A stretch of DNA of 64,000 nucleotides, taken from assembly GCF_001583695.1 (NCBI RefSeq), contig NZ_LOBC01000009.1:1-64000 (forward strand), given 5' to 3'. A program made the translations under genes and the position numbers. The notes beneath the pieces are model-generated. The model did not search any database. It saw nothing but the letters and a program-made list of their open reading frames with translations, and was not told where the DNA came from. Positions 52,397 through 61,564 of the stretch are shown in pieces. Each line of letters starts with the position of its first letter. The stretch's first letter is position 1. This DNA is from Bacillus wiedmannii (GTDB taxonomy: Bacteria > Bacillota > Bacilli > Bacillales > Bacillaceae_G).

Positions 52397-52867
52397 ATGA
52401 ATGCAATTGATCTTAGTATATTAAATTTAAAAGAAACGAGAAGGCGCTCAGAAAAATTATGGAATTCTCTTCCCAATAATTTTCTTAATTGGAAGCCTGA
52501 TCATGAGGCTATGTCCTTTGGTGAAATGATTCGTCATGTATGGAGCTCAACTTTTTACTATCATATGATTTTAAAAAACAACGGCTCAATAAATGATATA
52601 CATTTCCCGTATGATGACGAGCCGATTACTTGTGTAAAAAAAGAAACTGAATTGGCACAAGTATACTTTACTGACTTCATAGAATATGTACAATCCATAA
52701 GCATAGCTGAGCTAGATTCAACCCTTATTGATCGAAGCGATGTTGGCTATCAAAGATATTTAGGCGACATGCTATTACGAATTGCCTATCATGATGCGGT
52801 CCATGCAGGGCAATTTTTACAATATTTACGCATGATAAACTTGGAAAGACCTTTAATTTGGGATTAA
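52397..52867 (+). CDS. DinB family four-helix protein
   Basis: This 156-residue protein has the DinB metal-triad positions in GEMIRHVWSSTFYY and AYHDAVHAGQFLQYLR (two His). DinB/YfiT-type proteins bind divalent metals and include thiol transferases; the exact role is unknown. AAAGGAG precedes the ATG. It is divergent from the ArsR-type gene, which probably regulates it. Confidence 0.8.
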   Translation: MNAIDLSILNLKETRRRSEKLWNSLPNNFLNWKPDHEAMSFGEMIRHVWSSTFYYHMILKNNGSINDIHFPYDDEPITCVKKETELAQVYFTDFIEYVQSISIAELDSTLIDRSDVGYQRYLGDMLLRIAYHDAVHAGQFLQYLRMINLERPLIWD

Positions 52868-52978
52868 AAGTTTCCCAACTAACATTGCAATAAATATTCT
52901 TTCAGCCAATAACAATCCAAAATCACGATAACCATTTATATTAAAAATCTACATCTCAATTTGGTACGTCGTACACAT

Positions 52979-53018
52979 AAAAAGCACGTGTTCGATTATT
53001 AATCAAACACGTGCTTTC
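52979..53018. terminator. Bidirectional terminator
   Basis: AAAGCACGTGTT and AACACGTGCTTT pair around a 13-base loop between the DinB and acyl-CoA dehydrogenase genes. Confidence 0.8.
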
Positions 53019-53064
53019 AAAACAACTATATTGTCCATAAACAATAAAATATAAGGTAAAAAAA

Positions 53065-54213
53065 CTACGACCGAAACGCCGCATCCGCTAATATAGATAG
53101 TGTTGCATCATCCATCGGCGGATTGTGCAATCCTGCTCTGACATTTAAATAGTAACGGTGAAGTGGATTTTTTTCTGATAAACTTTTTGCTCCTACGATG
53201 CGCATTGCTTTATCAACAATAGATATCGCTGCATTCGTTACGGCATATTTCACTGCTGCTAGTTCTGCTTGCAGTGATAATTTATCTTCTGCCTCATCGT
53301 ACTTTTTCGAAATTTGATATAAAAAGACGCGAGCTTGCATAAGCTCGAGTTCTAATTCTCCAACTAATCTTCTAATATTCGGTAATAAACTAATAGAATG
53401 GTTTAAACTATTTGGCTTGTATGATCCCGCAAACTGAACTGCATAATTTCTTGCTGATTGTGCAATTCCTAAATAACATGCTGGTATATGTAGCAACCAG
53501 CCAATACCCTTTTGTTTCACTTTCCCGCCCTTTACATCTGTAAAAAAGCGACTTTCTATCTCTACATTTTGTAAGACAAGGTCGTGACTAGCAGTCCCTC
53601 GCATCGCAACGCTATCCCACGTTTCTTCAATGGATACACCGAGCGTATTTCTTGGAATGACAAACTCACCAACTTCTTCACGGCCTTCCATACTCGCTGA
53701 AATAATAAAATAATCAAGTACTGGCGCCATCGTTGTAAAAGTTTTTCTTCCATTTATAATCCACTTCTCGCCTTGTTGAACCGCTATTGTTTCTGGTTTT
53801 CCACCACGCGTCGGACTCCCTGTTTTCGGCTCTGTTGCCGCCCTGTTAAAGAGCGCCCCGTTACGTACTTCTTCGCAAAACCATTTGAACATCTCATCAT
53901 TCCAAGAGCGATTTTCCGCTAGCTCTTTCACAATGCCAAGATGCCAGCCAATCGATAATGCAGTAGCTCCGCAGCCTTCCGCGATTTTCTCTTGAAATAA
54001 AACGAAGTCATATAAAGAAATCGCACTACCACCAAATTCCTTCGGTAACGTTAATTTCGTATATCCAATATCTTTCAAATCATTTATATTTTCATACGGA
54101 AATGATCCTAATTCACTTAATTGATGCTCTCTTTCCATGAACTTCGGAATCAATGTATTTATTTGTTCAATAATGAAAGATTGTTTTTCTGTTTCAACAA
54201 ATGAGAGTGCCAT
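53065..54213 (-). CDS. Acyl-CoA dehydrogenase family protein
   Basis: This 382-residue FAD enzyme has an N-terminal helical domain (LPKEFGGSAISLYDFVLF), a middle beta domain with EPKTGSPTRGGK and WIINGRKTFTTMAPVLDYF, and a C-terminal helical bundle (AAVKYAVTNAAISIVDKAMR and IVGAKSLSEKNPLHRYYLNVR). The catalytic Glu position is not clear. It resembles the DszC/SfnB-like branch, flavin-dependent enzymes not always acting on acyl-CoA. It is a single gene. Confidence 0.8.
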   Translation of the reverse strand: MALSFVETEKQSFIIEQINTLIPKFMEREHQLSELGSFPYENINDLKDIGYTKLTLPKEFGGSAISLYDFVLFQEKIAEGCGATALSIGWHLGIVKELAENRSWNDEMFKWFCEEVRNGALFNRAATEPKTGSPTRGGKPETIAVQQGEKWIINGRKTFTTMAPVLDYFIISASMEGREEVGEFVIPRNTLGVSIEETWDSVAMRGTASHDLVLQNVEIESRFFTDVKGGKVKQKGIGWLLHIPACYLGIAQSARNYAVQFAGSYKPNSLNHSISLLPNIRRLVGELELELMQARVFLYQISKKYDEAEDKLSLQAELAAVKYAVTNAAISIVDKAMRIVGAKSLSEKNPLHRYYLNVRAGLHNPPMDDATLSILADAAFRS

Positions 54214-54328
54214 ACTATAATCTCCTTTATGTTCGATTCATAAACCGTTCATTTTGTCATTATGATTATATGAAGCTACCTCTCTATTGTTTCACTATTC
54301 CGATAAAAATACAATGTTTTTGACTAAT

Positions 54329-54365
54329 AAGAAAAGTTCCTATTGAAAGATAGGTTCTTTTCTTA
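54329..54365 (-). terminator. Terminator after the YdcF-like gene
   Basis: AAGAAAAGTTCCTAT and ATAGGTTCTTTTCTT pair with two internal mismatches around TGAAAG. It is adjacent to the stop at 54366. Confidence 0.6.
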
Positions 54366-54998
54366 TTAGTCTCCCTTCAATGCCTTTAACGGCAAAGAGG
54401 TTACATATCCAATATACGAGAATAATTCTTTAAAGAAGAATGGTATTTCTGTATCTAACGTTTTATATGCTGATGTCGGCGTTGGTGAAGCATACGCTTC
54501 AATATTAATATGTTTTGCGATTCTCATTGCGCGTTTCATATGAAGTGGATCACTTACAATCGTGTATGTGCGTATTCCGTTCTCTATTCCAACTTCCTTC
54601 GCATTCTTTAAATTTTCTTCAGTGAAAAGTGATTTTGTTTCAATTAAAATATCTTCCTCTTTTACACCTTGTTTCATTGCATATACTCTTGCAGTACGCG
54701 CTTCCTCAAGCTCTGCCTCAAACTTTGTACCACCTGTAAAAATAATCTTTTTAATATTTCCGTTCTTATATAAAGAAATCGCATGATTAATTCTTTCTTT
54801 AAATACAGGAGATGGTTTTCCATTCCATGAAGCTGCTCCTAGTACGATACCAGCATCCGTTTTCACGCTATCATCTGTTTTAAAACGATAGCTCCAAATA
54901 TCGTAAGCTGCGTAACTTACATATAAAATAGCAGAACAAATCATTAGTAAAAATACTTGAAAGATTCGTCTTTTCTTACTCTTCTTATTTTCTTTCAT
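54366..54998 (-). CDS. YdcF/SanA family (DUF218) membrane protein
   Basis: This protein of about 210 residues has a basic N-terminus (KKSKKRR), one transmembrane helix (IFQVFLLMICSAILYVSY) and a DUF218 domain: TDAGIVLGAASWNGKPS, KIIFTGG, ETKSLFTEENLKNAK and IVSDPLHMKRA. These Rossmann-like proteins act on the envelope, and SanA affects vancomycin sensitivity. Function here is unproven. The start at 54998 follows GGAGG nine bases upstream; the frame from 55043 includes it. Confidence 0.8.
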   Translation of the reverse strand: MKENKKSKKRRIFQVFLLMICSAILYVSYAAYDIWSYRFKTDDSVKTDAGIVLGAASWNGKPSPVFKERINHAISLYKNGNIKKIIFTGGTKFEAELEEARTARVYAMKQGVKEEDILIETKSLFTEENLKNAKEVGIENGIRTYTIVSDPLHMKRAMRIAKHINIEAYASPTPTSAYKTLDTEIPFFFKELFSYIGYVTSLPLKALKGD

Positions 54999-55276
54999 TT
55001 GTAATTGCCTCCGTACATCATCCATACTTCTATAAAAAAACATTTATATCAAATCGTTTTGTTTGAATTTATTTAAAAGAAGGAACTTTACTTGTTATTT
55101 ATATATAAAAGGGTTTTCATTTAAAATTGAGGATTATCAATTCATTTTCATTTGCGGTTTTCATTACATTTTAAAATTCATAAGTTTATTACCATACAAC
55201 TACATTGTAACGAATTTTTTCTCAGAAGGGAACGATGAAACAAAAGGAATTAAAATAAAGTAGCATTTTGTAAGAA

Positions 55277-55317
55277 AAAAGGTATATTTTTCATACCTCA
55301 CGAACAATATACCTTTC
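55277..55317 (-). terminator. Terminator after the GNAT gene
   Basis: AAAGGTATAT and ATATACCTTT arms with an internal hairpin, 10 bases after the stop of the gene at 55328. Confidence 0.6.
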
Positions 55318-55327
55318 AAAACACGAA

Positions 55328-55915
55328 TTATAACTTTTCTTTATACAACTCTAATTTTTCTAACAATTGTTCTTTTACGCCTGGCCATTCACTCGAGATG
55401 ATACTATACACAACCGCATCTCTCACATAGCCATTCGGCAATTTTCTTTCATTTCTAAGCACACCCTCTTTAACTGCACCTAACCTTTCAATTGCTCGCT
55501 GTGCTTTTTCATTTCTTACATCTGTCTTAATTTGTACCCTCAGCATATGCAATTTTTCAAAAGCATACTGGAGAAGCAAATACTTACACTCAGTATTTAT
55601 ACTCGTACGTTGCACACTTGGATGATACCACGTTTGTCCTAACTCGATTGTTTTATCTTCTACTGAAATATTATATAGACGTGTACTTCCTACAATCGTA
55701 TTCGTCTGTTGATCCACTACAACGAAAGGTATTTGAGTCCCCTTCCCATAACCTTGTATCGCTTTTTGAACATATTGCTGCATATCTTGCGCAGTATCCA
55801 TTTTAGAAATTAAATACGCCCAAATATCTCGATTTCCTTCTACAATCGAAAACAAAGTTTCGACATCATCACTATCTATTAACTGTAACTTTGCTCTTTC
55901 ATGAATTATTTCCAT
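55328..55915 (-). CDS. GNAT family acetyltransferase, RimJ/RimL-type
   Basis: This 195-residue protein starts with the RimJ-like EIIHERAKLQLIDSDDVETL. It has IELGQTWYHPSVQRTSINTE, where the acetyl-CoA loop is altered from the consensus, and RNEKAQRAIERLGAVKEGVL, the conserved C-terminal segment. It modifies an amino group of unknown target. AGGAGGGGAAC precedes the ATG. Confidence 0.85.
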   Translation of the reverse strand: MEIIHERAKLQLIDSDDVETLFSIVEGNRDIWAYLISKMDTAQDMQQYVQKAIQGYGKGTQIPFVVVDQQTNTIVGSTRLYNISVEDKTIELGQTWYHPSVQRTSINTECKYLLLQYAFEKLHMLRVQIKTDVRNEKAQRAIERLGAVKEGVLRNERKLPNGYVRDAVVYSIISSEWPGVKEQLLEKLELYKEKL

Positions 55916-55990
55916 TTGTTCCCCTCCTCTTTTTTAACTATATCATACAAAAAACATCTTATAATCTACATATCGTAAACTAACAAACAT

Positions 55991-56022
55991 AAAAAAACTC
56001 GCTTTTCTTTAAAGCGAGTTCA
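55991..56022 (-). terminator. Terminator after the YjiH-like gene
   Basis: ACTCGCTTT and AAAGCGAGT pair around TCTTT; on the minus strand T residues follow, five bases after the stop. Confidence 0.8.
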
Positions 56023-56026
56023 TTCT

Positions 56027-57355
56027 TTATAGAAGTATGTAAGCAATCGGCGTAATAATAAGTAACGTTAATATCGTTCTTTGTACATAGAGAATAATAA
56101 GTTCCGATACTTTTAACGGAATGTCTGTCGATAAAATACAAGGAATGGAAGCTGAGAAGAACAATATAGATGATACCGAAACAACCGCAATGACAAACTT
56201 TGTCACAAGTGGTGCACTTACTACTAATAATGATGGCAAAAACATTTCCGCAATACCAACGGATACCGCTTTAGCAGCTAAGTCTGCTTCTGGTAATTGT
56301 AATAGCCATGTAAATGGATAAAAAATATAGCTGATCCAATCAAATATTGGTGTAAACTTTGCTAAGATGATACCCATTAACCCTACTGACATAATTGATG
56401 GTAAAATTCCCATCGTCATGATAAAACCGTCTTTTAAGTTCACTGCAATATTTTTCATAATACTCGGTGCAGACTTTGATACTTCTAACGCATCTTCCCA
56501 AGCTCGTTCTAGCATTTTTTCTTTATAAACAGGCTCTGGGAACCCTTCTTCTGTTACATATGTATCTGGTTTTCTACTAAGGGGTGGGATTCTTACGGTG
56601 ATAGCAGTTACGATGAATGTGACAACAAGAGTAGTCCAAAAATAAACATTCCATAAATGCATAATGTCTAATGTTTTTGCGATGATGATCATAAATGTTG
56701 CGGATACTGTAGAAAAACCTGTAGCGATAATGGCTGCTTCTTTTGTCGTATATTTTCCTTCTTTATACACGCGGTTCGTAATTAATAACGCCAATGAATA
56801 GCTCCCTACAAAGGAAGCAACCGCATCGATTGCTGATCTTCCCGGTGTTTTCCATAACGGTCTCATAATCGGACGGCAAAATGTACCGATAAATTCTAGT
56901 AATCCGTACCCGACTAATAACGCTAAAAAAGCTGAGCCAATTGGAACGAGTAAACTTACCGATATTACTAGTTTCTCATACAAAAACGGCCCTACATCTG
57001 GCGCAAAGAACCAGGCTGGTCCCACTTTAAAACAATATAGTACACCGAAAACGACGCCAACTACTTTTAAAATAGAAAAACAAATGTCTACGAGGGACGT
57101 ATTCCATTTCTTCGTATAAAACGGATAAATTGCACCCATTACCATAACAAGTAGTGCGTAATAAGGTACTACTCCTGGAACCGAAGCCCGGACCCAAGAT
57201 ACGATATGATCAATCATAATGGACGAAGCACCATTTATCGTAACCGGTACGAAAAACATAAACACCCCAACGAGACTAGCGAGTATAAACCGAAGAATGA
57301 TCCTCTTCTCACTCCCTGTCTTAATTACATTCCTTTTTAATTCAATTTCACTCAA
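56027..57355 (-). CDS. YjiH family (Gate domain) membrane transporter
   Basis: This 442-residue membrane protein has about ten helices and nucleoside-recognition (Gate) regions: GRSAIDAVASFVGSYSLALL and TGFSTVSATFMIIIAKTLD. A charged central loop (RPPLS to SAPSIMKN) separates the two halves. The YjiH group includes putative organic cation/nucleoside carriers, and the substrate is not known. AGGAGGTGTCG precedes the ATG. It is a single gene. Confidence 0.8.
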   Translation of the reverse strand: MSEIELKRNVIKTGSEKRIILRFILASLVGVFMFFVPVTINGASSIMIDHIVSWVRASVPGVVPYYALLVMVMGAIYPFYTKKWNTSLVDICFSILKVVGVVFGVLYCFKVGPAWFFAPDVGPFLYEKLVISVSLLVPIGSAFLALLVGYGLLEFIGTFCRPIMRPLWKTPGRSAIDAVASFVGSYSLALLITNRVYKEGKYTTKEAAIIATGFSTVSATFMIIIAKTLDIMHLWNVYFWTTLVVTFIVTAITVRIPPLSRKPDTYVTEEGFPEPVYKEKMLERAWEDALEVSKSAPSIMKNIAVNLKDGFIMTMGILPSIMSVGLMGIILAKFTPIFDWISYIFYPFTWLLQLPEADLAAKAVSVGIAEMFLPSLLVVSAPLVTKFVIAVVSVSSILFFSASIPCILSTDIPLKVSELIILYVQRTILTLLIITPIAYILL

Positions 57356-57437
57356 AATTCGACACCTCCTATTTATCTAAATATTCTGTATAATCATGTT
57401 AGATTCCTTCTTTTGATTTCTAATATTTAATCATATG

Positions 57438-57466
57438 AAAAAGCCTATTTTGAAATAGGCTTTTTC
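57438..57466 (-). terminator. Terminator after the second APH gene
   Basis: AAAAAGCCTATTT and AAATAGGCTTTTT pair around two bases, three bases before the stop codon of the gene at 57469. Confidence 0.85.
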
Positions 57467-57468
57467 TA

Positions 57469-58347
57469 TTACCTCTCATAATCATCCACAATCACTTGAA
57501 TGACACGATACGATTCTTCCGCCACTATCTTATTACTAATCTTATTCGCATCATACGTAATTAACGCCTTCCAAAGTGTCCATCCTCTCGCCCTATTCCA
57601 CGTTTCTTCATCTATGCGCAATACTTCTTTAAATACATTTCTACTATTCTTATCAAAAAACGTCCAAGCCATCGCCGCATCACAAGCAGGATCCCCTACT
57701 CCTAAAATACCAAAATCAATTACGGCACAAAGCTTTCCATCCTTAACGAGTAGATTTCCTGGTGCAACATCTCCATGAACCCAAACTGGTGTACGCTCCC
57801 ACGTTGACTGAAGTGCTAAATCCCAAAGATGCTTTAATACTATTTCATCAAAAACATCCTTATTATTTTCGATAGCACCTCTCGCCTCTTCATCATATAC
57901 AGATATAAGCCCGCCTCGGTAAAAATTATGCGCTCCAGCTATCGGTCCATTACTCGCATCAATGGATTGTAATTCTACTAAAAATGCTCCTAAGTCCGCC
58001 GCAAATTCATTTAGGTCACGGACATTTTGTTTCGTAACAGTATCTCCTTCTATCCACTTATTAATAGACCAAGGCCAGGGATACTCCTCAGATGGATTTC
58101 CTTTCGCAAGTGGTGTAGAAATCGGTAAAGAAAGCTCCTTACTTAATATAGGTAGCCACTTATTTTCTTTCTCTACTTGTGGTGCATATGCCACGTCACT
58201 TGGCAATCTTACACTCATCTCATCCCCTAAGTGAAATGTTCTGTTATCATGCCCACTAAACTTTACAGGTTTCACTTCTAAATGTGCCCATTCAGGAAAC
58301 TGTTCCCCTATTAACCTTTTAACTAAATCGGTATTAATTTGATCCAT
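57469..58347 (-). CDS. Aminoglycoside/macrolide phosphotransferase family protein
   Basis: This 292-residue kinase-fold protein has N-lobe elements DNRTFHLGDEMSVRLP, the catalytic loop VWVHGDVAPGNLLV and the metal site AVIDFGILGVGDPACD. It is complete, unlike the APH gene at 24351. The type is close to MphB/StrB-like antibiotic kinases, but most chromosomal Bacillus members act on other small molecules. It is four bases after a GNAT gene and likely in one transcript. Confidence 0.85.
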   Translation of the reverse strand: MDQINTDLVKRLIGEQFPEWAHLEVKPVKFSGHDNRTFHLGDEMSVRLPSDVAYAPQVEKENKWLPILSKELSLPISTPLAKGNPSEEYPWPWSINKWIEGDTVTKQNVRDLNEFAADLGAFLVELQSIDASNGPIAGAHNFYRGGLISVYDEEARGAIENNKDVFDEIVLKHLWDLALQSTWERTPVWVHGDVAPGNLLVKDGKLCAVIDFGILGVGDPACDAAMAWTFFDKNSRNVFKEVLRIDEETWNRARGWTLWKALITYDANKISNKIVAEESYRVIQVIVDDYER

Positions 58348-58350
58348 TCA

Positions 58351-58866
58351 CTATCCCCTTTTCTTTTGAAACTTACTAAGTCCATCTATACTCCCAACAT
58401 ATTCAAAACCATTTCTCTTATAAAAATCATTCAATATGCGATTATGCCCTACACAATCTAGTTTCAAAAACTCTTTGTCATGTTTTACATTCTCTTCTAT
58501 CCACCGTAAAATCCATTCTCCTATTCCGTTGCCCTTATACTTCCGTTTCACCGCAAATCTATGAATATATAATGAATTAGAAACTTCCTCTTTACCAAAA
58601 ATATATTCATCCCATTCATTTTGTTTAGGAGATACTGTCACTGTACCGATAATTTCATCTTCCTTTGTAATCACATATGTATATTTCTCCCTTATCCCTT
58701 CTAATATTTCAGCTGTAGCTTCCCCGCCTAACAAATACTGCCACTGATCAACTCCTTTATGTTGTAACCACTTTGCTACTTCTTTTAATAGAGCAATAAT
58801 GCTATCGCTTTCATTTTCAGTAGCAGTTCGAATCTTATATTCTTTTGTTATTGTATTGCTCTTCAT
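58351..58866 (-). CDS. GNAT family N-acetyltransferase
   Basis: This 171-residue protein has the acetyl-CoA loop RKYKGNGIGEWIL (consensus Q/RxxGxG/A), strand YIHRFAVKRKY and C-terminal FLKLDCVGHNRILNDFYKRN. The target is unknown. It is read with the phosphotransferase gene three bases downstream. AGGAGACATG precedes the start. Confidence 0.85.
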   Translation of the reverse strand: MKSNTITKEYKIRTATENESDSIIALLKEVAKWLQHKGVDQWQYLLGGEATAEILEGIREKYTYVITKEDEIIGTVTVSPKQNEWDEYIFGKEEVSNSLYIHRFAVKRKYKGNGIGEWILRWIEENVKHDKEFLKLDCVGHNRILNDFYKRNGFEYVGSIDGLSKFQKKRG

Positions 58867-58893
58867 ATTTTCATGTCTCCTTTCAAATTACTA

Positions 58894-59355
58894 CTATACT
58901 AATAATCGCGTTCTACCGTCATTTTCGTCTGTCACGTATTCAACGTAAAAATCTTGATTCAGTGCGTTTTCATACATCAACTCAATCGCTTTTTGATCTT
59001 TAGCGTAAATTGTGACGTATGTACAATCCGCAACTAGTAAAACTAATTCACACTTGCTCTCTTTAAATTCTTCATATGTTTCAATATCTCCTAGTACTTC
59101 CCCTTTTGGATACGCTTTTAAATCTGCAAAAATAACATAATATATATTGTCTTTAAATAATTTTTTCAAACCTGATCCTTCCACTATACTTGGTTCTTCT
59201 GGAAATAATGCCTCATCCAATCCACCACGTGCTACTAAGTATGACTCCTCACTCCCCACCCACCAATCAAATGAAGAAATATCAATCGGCTTTAACACTC
59301 TCCAAAGTAAATTATCATATTCATTTGGAATATCTACTGTAATTCCTCTTTTCAT
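58894..59355 (-). CDS. DUF2691-like hypothetical protein
   Basis: This 153-residue acidic protein begins MKRGITVDIPNEYDNLLW, the usual start of DUF2691 proteins, and continues IDISSFDWWVGSEESYL with repeated aromatic residues. It has no membrane helix or known motif. Function is unknown. The ATG is 9 bases after AGGAGC. It ends about 30 bases before the GNAT gene and may be co-transcribed with it. Confidence 0.7.
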   Translation of the reverse strand: MKRGITVDIPNEYDNLLWRVLKPIDISSFDWWVGSEESYLVARGGLDEALFPEEPSIVEGSGLKKLFKDNIYYVIFADLKAYPKGEVLGDIETYEEFKESKCELVLLVADCTYVTIYAKDQKAIELMYENALNQDFYVEYVTDENDGRTRLLV

Positions 59356-59460
59356 TTATTTGCTCCTAGTTTATTTATTTTCGTTTTCATTCCATACATT
59401 ATATACCAAATTCAACTACTATATTTTGTCGATACCTATGTAACTTGTATTTCACCGCGA

Positions 59461-59497
59461 AAAAACCGTCCCACTACTTATGAAACGGTTTTTTTCT
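59461..59497. terminator. Intrinsic terminator hairpin
   Basis: AAAAAACCGT and ACGGTTTTTT pair around a loop of about 14 bases. It lies in the spacer upstream of the DUF2691-like gene and beyond the ferritin-like gene, with no plus-strand gene before it. Confidence 0.6.
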
Positions 59498-59587
59498 GCT
59501 TATATTTAAGTTTTCCATTCAATTGTTGCACTGCGCTTTAAAATAATTTCTAATATATTCATCACATCAGCCATTCATTCTGTATAC

Positions 59588-60022
59588 TCACTTCGTCTTC
59601 ACAAAATAATATAAAAACCACACTGCATGATTTTGTTCATCGGCAGCTATTCTACGCAGTAACTCTTTCAAATGTGCATCTGATGCTTCATCTGAAATTT
59701 CCAAGTAAAAATCTACTGTCTTCTGTTCATCTTGTATTGCGAATTCTAATCCTTGTAAGTACGTATTCGGACATTCTTCTGTAATTTGTGGTTTTGGCTG
59801 CTGACCAGTTAAATTTGTATAGATCTGTACAAACTGATGAAAATGCTTTATTTCATCATTACGAATTTCAAGAATTTGATTTCTTTCCGCCACATTTGGA
59901 GCCATATTAGCTAATTTCGCATAGCAACTTATAGCACTAAACTCTCCATTAATTGCTTTCTCAATATCACGAATCAACTTATCATTTTGCCTATACCAAT
60001 CATAATAATTCGAATTATACAT
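59588..60022 (-). CDS. Ferritin-like (rubrerythrin-type) protein
   Basis: This 144-residue four-helix protein has metal-ligand positions in NGEFSAISCYAKLA (Glu), IRNDEIKHFHQF (ExxH), AIQDEQKTVDFYLE and AADEQNHAVWFLYY (ExxH), as expected for a diiron site. It resembles B. subtilis YhjR, a spore-associated rubrerythrin-like protein. The exact role (peroxide or iron handling) is unknown. The start at 60022 has GGAGGGG seven bases upstream. Confidence 0.8.
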   Translation of the reverse strand: MYNSNYYDWYRQNDKLIRDIEKAINGEFSAISCYAKLANMAPNVAERNQILEIRNDEIKHFHQFVQIYTNLTGQQPKPQITEECPNTYLQGLEFAIQDEQKTVDFYLEISDEASDAHLKELLRRIAADEQNHAVWFLYYFVKTK

Positions 60023-60174
60023 CTTATCCCCTCCATTATTTCGCATTACATTTTATGCAATTTGAAATAGTAGGAGCATGTATACAAAAAGCACCGCAAA
60101 TCCGAACTCTTCTATTCCCCTTAAAATATAGAAAAACCTATCTTGCTTGATTTCTCTATAGGTTAATAAAAATC

Positions 60175-60206
60175 AAAAAACGCTTCACTCCTAGTGAAAC
60201 GTTTTT
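60175..60206 (-). terminator. Terminator after the YhgE-like gene
   Basis: AAAAAACGCTTCACT pairs with AGTGAAACGTTTTT around CCT, five bases after the stop. Confidence 0.85.
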
Positions 60207-60211
60207 ATCCT

Positions 60212-61393
60212 TTATGCGTGTAATTCTGTTTTATGTTCCTTTATTGCACTACGTTTGAAAGCAGTCGCTAAAATAATAGCCATACTTACCGCACCAATCC
60301 AAACGAGCACAGTAACAGGTGTACCCCAGCTTAACCCTTTTCCGAAGAAGAATATTTCTCGAAGTCCCTCAATCATAAATCGCATTGGCAACCATGCGTA
60401 CACCCAGTCTTGGTAAAATGGTGACAACATTTCAGGTGCTAATGATAATAACGGTGCACCGAAGAATAGTAAGAGAGCGAATACACCGATTCCCTTTAAT
60501 CCAACTAATGAAAGTACCGCTGATATCATTAAGAAGAAACTAAAGGACGTAATGGATAAAAATAAAGCTGTATCGGTGAAATTCGATATATTTAACCCTA
60601 CCATACCATCCGCAATCCATGTAAGGCCAAATCCAATAACAAATGCGGCAATTGCACCTGTTACGATTTGCTTTAGTTTTAATACGAAGTTTTCTTTTCT
60701 TGTACCTACTGGCATTTTACTAATCGCAATAAAGATAATCGCTGCACTAGCTAAACTTGCAATCCATAACGGTTGGAATAAAGACATTGGCGAGTTACCA
60801 TTTGCACTATTTTTTCCGATTTCATTCACATTTGTCACTTTCTTCGTAATCGGTGTTACTACATTTGAAACTTGATCTGCTGTTAAAGTAGCTCCTTTTG
60901 CTTTTAATCCTTCTAATAGTTGCGCGCGAACAGTATTGTTCATATTATCAACGATCGCATTTAACATTTGTCCTGCCATAGTGGATGCTGCTGTATTCAT
61001 TCCTTGATTTATGAATATTTCTACCTCTGGCGAAGATGGCTGTGGTGTTCGTAATGATGCTTGTTTTGTGCTAAAGTCTTTCGGAATAACTAATGCCGCG
61101 TAATACTCTTGATTATTTAAGCCTTTTTGCACGGATTCCTTATTTTTTACTTCTACCCACTTTACTGCAGGTTCTTCCTCTAATTTTGATGTCTTTTTCA
61201 TATTATCAACGATCGTTTTCCCCATATTCATTTTTGGCTGATTCGGAATTTCTACTCCTTGATCCTCATTTACAATTGCGATTGGCAAATTTTTCGGCTG
61301 TGGTTGAACGGTTGGAAATAACGTTAATGAAAAAAGAAAAACAACAAGTAGTGCAATAACCGGTGATAACAATAAAAGTTTATTTTTAAACAT
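60212..61393 (-). CDS. YhgE/Pip-type (DUF3533, ABC-2-like) membrane protein
   Basis: This protein of about 393 residues has an N-terminal helix (LLLLSPVIALLVVFLFSLTL), a large extracytoplasmic domain (IAIVNEDQGVEI, YYAALVIPKDFS), and five or so C-terminal helices (FVLKLKQIVTGAIAAFVIGF onward). These ABC-2/RND-like exporters, including the YhgE and SNG1 types, carry lipophilic compounds or phage-receptor functions. It is divergent from a TetR regulator. The start at 61393 follows GGAGGAG. Confidence 0.8.
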   Translation of the reverse strand: MFKNKLLLLSPVIALLVVFLFSLTLFPTVQPQPKNLPIAIVNEDQGVEIPNQPKMNMGKTIVDNMKKTSKLEEEPAVKWVEVKNKESVQKGLNNQEYYAALVIPKDFSTKQASLRTPQPSSPEVEIFINQGMNTAASTMAGQMLNAIVDNMNNTVRAQLLEGLKAKGATLTADQVSNVVTPITKKVTNVNEIGKNSANGNSPMSLFQPLWIASLASAAIIFIAISKMPVGTRKENFVLKLKQIVTGAIAAFVIGFGLTWIADGMVGLNISNFTDTALFLSITSFSFFLMISAVLSLVGLKGIGVFALLLFFGAPLLSLAPEMLSPFYQDWVYAWLPMRFMIEGLREIFFFGKGLSWGTPVTVLVWIGAVSMAIILATAFKRSAIKEHKTELHA

Positions 61394-61430
61394 TTTCTTT
61401 TCTCCTCCTATAATTTGATTTATAATAACC

Positions 61431-61444
61431 AACAACGTGTTGTT
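61431..61444. promoter_or_regulatory. Candidate regulator half-sites near the YhgE-like promoter
   Basis: AACAA and TTGTT arms around CGTG lie 38 bases upstream of the YhgE-like start. It is a weak palindrome and may be part of the TetR binding region. Confidence 0.3.
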
Positions 61445-61501
61445 TATTTATATTTTGAATTATATGTTCGAGTTGAACCTTATACAATAATCAAAAATCG
61501 T

Positions 61502-61527
61502 GAATGTGTCGGTTATCATACACATTC
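61502..61527. promoter_or_regulatory. Palindromic operator between TetR and YhgE-like genes
   Basis: GAATGTGT and ACACATTC are perfect 8-base arms separated by ten bases, lying 38 bases before the TetR start. The size is normal for a TetR dimer site in a divergent promoter. Confidence 0.6.
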
Positions 61528-61564
61528 TTGAAAAGTGTTGGCTAAAATTAAGGAGGGACATACT

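Noticed and set aside
53065-54213. Fatty acid degradation operon
   Set aside because: The dehydrogenase gene is alone, with a terminator on one side and a divergent-free gap on the other; no thiolase or hydratase gene nearby.
55063-55263. 66-codon plus-strand ORF in the spacer after YdcF
   Set aside because: AT-rich, with no ribosome site; composition is that of random translation.
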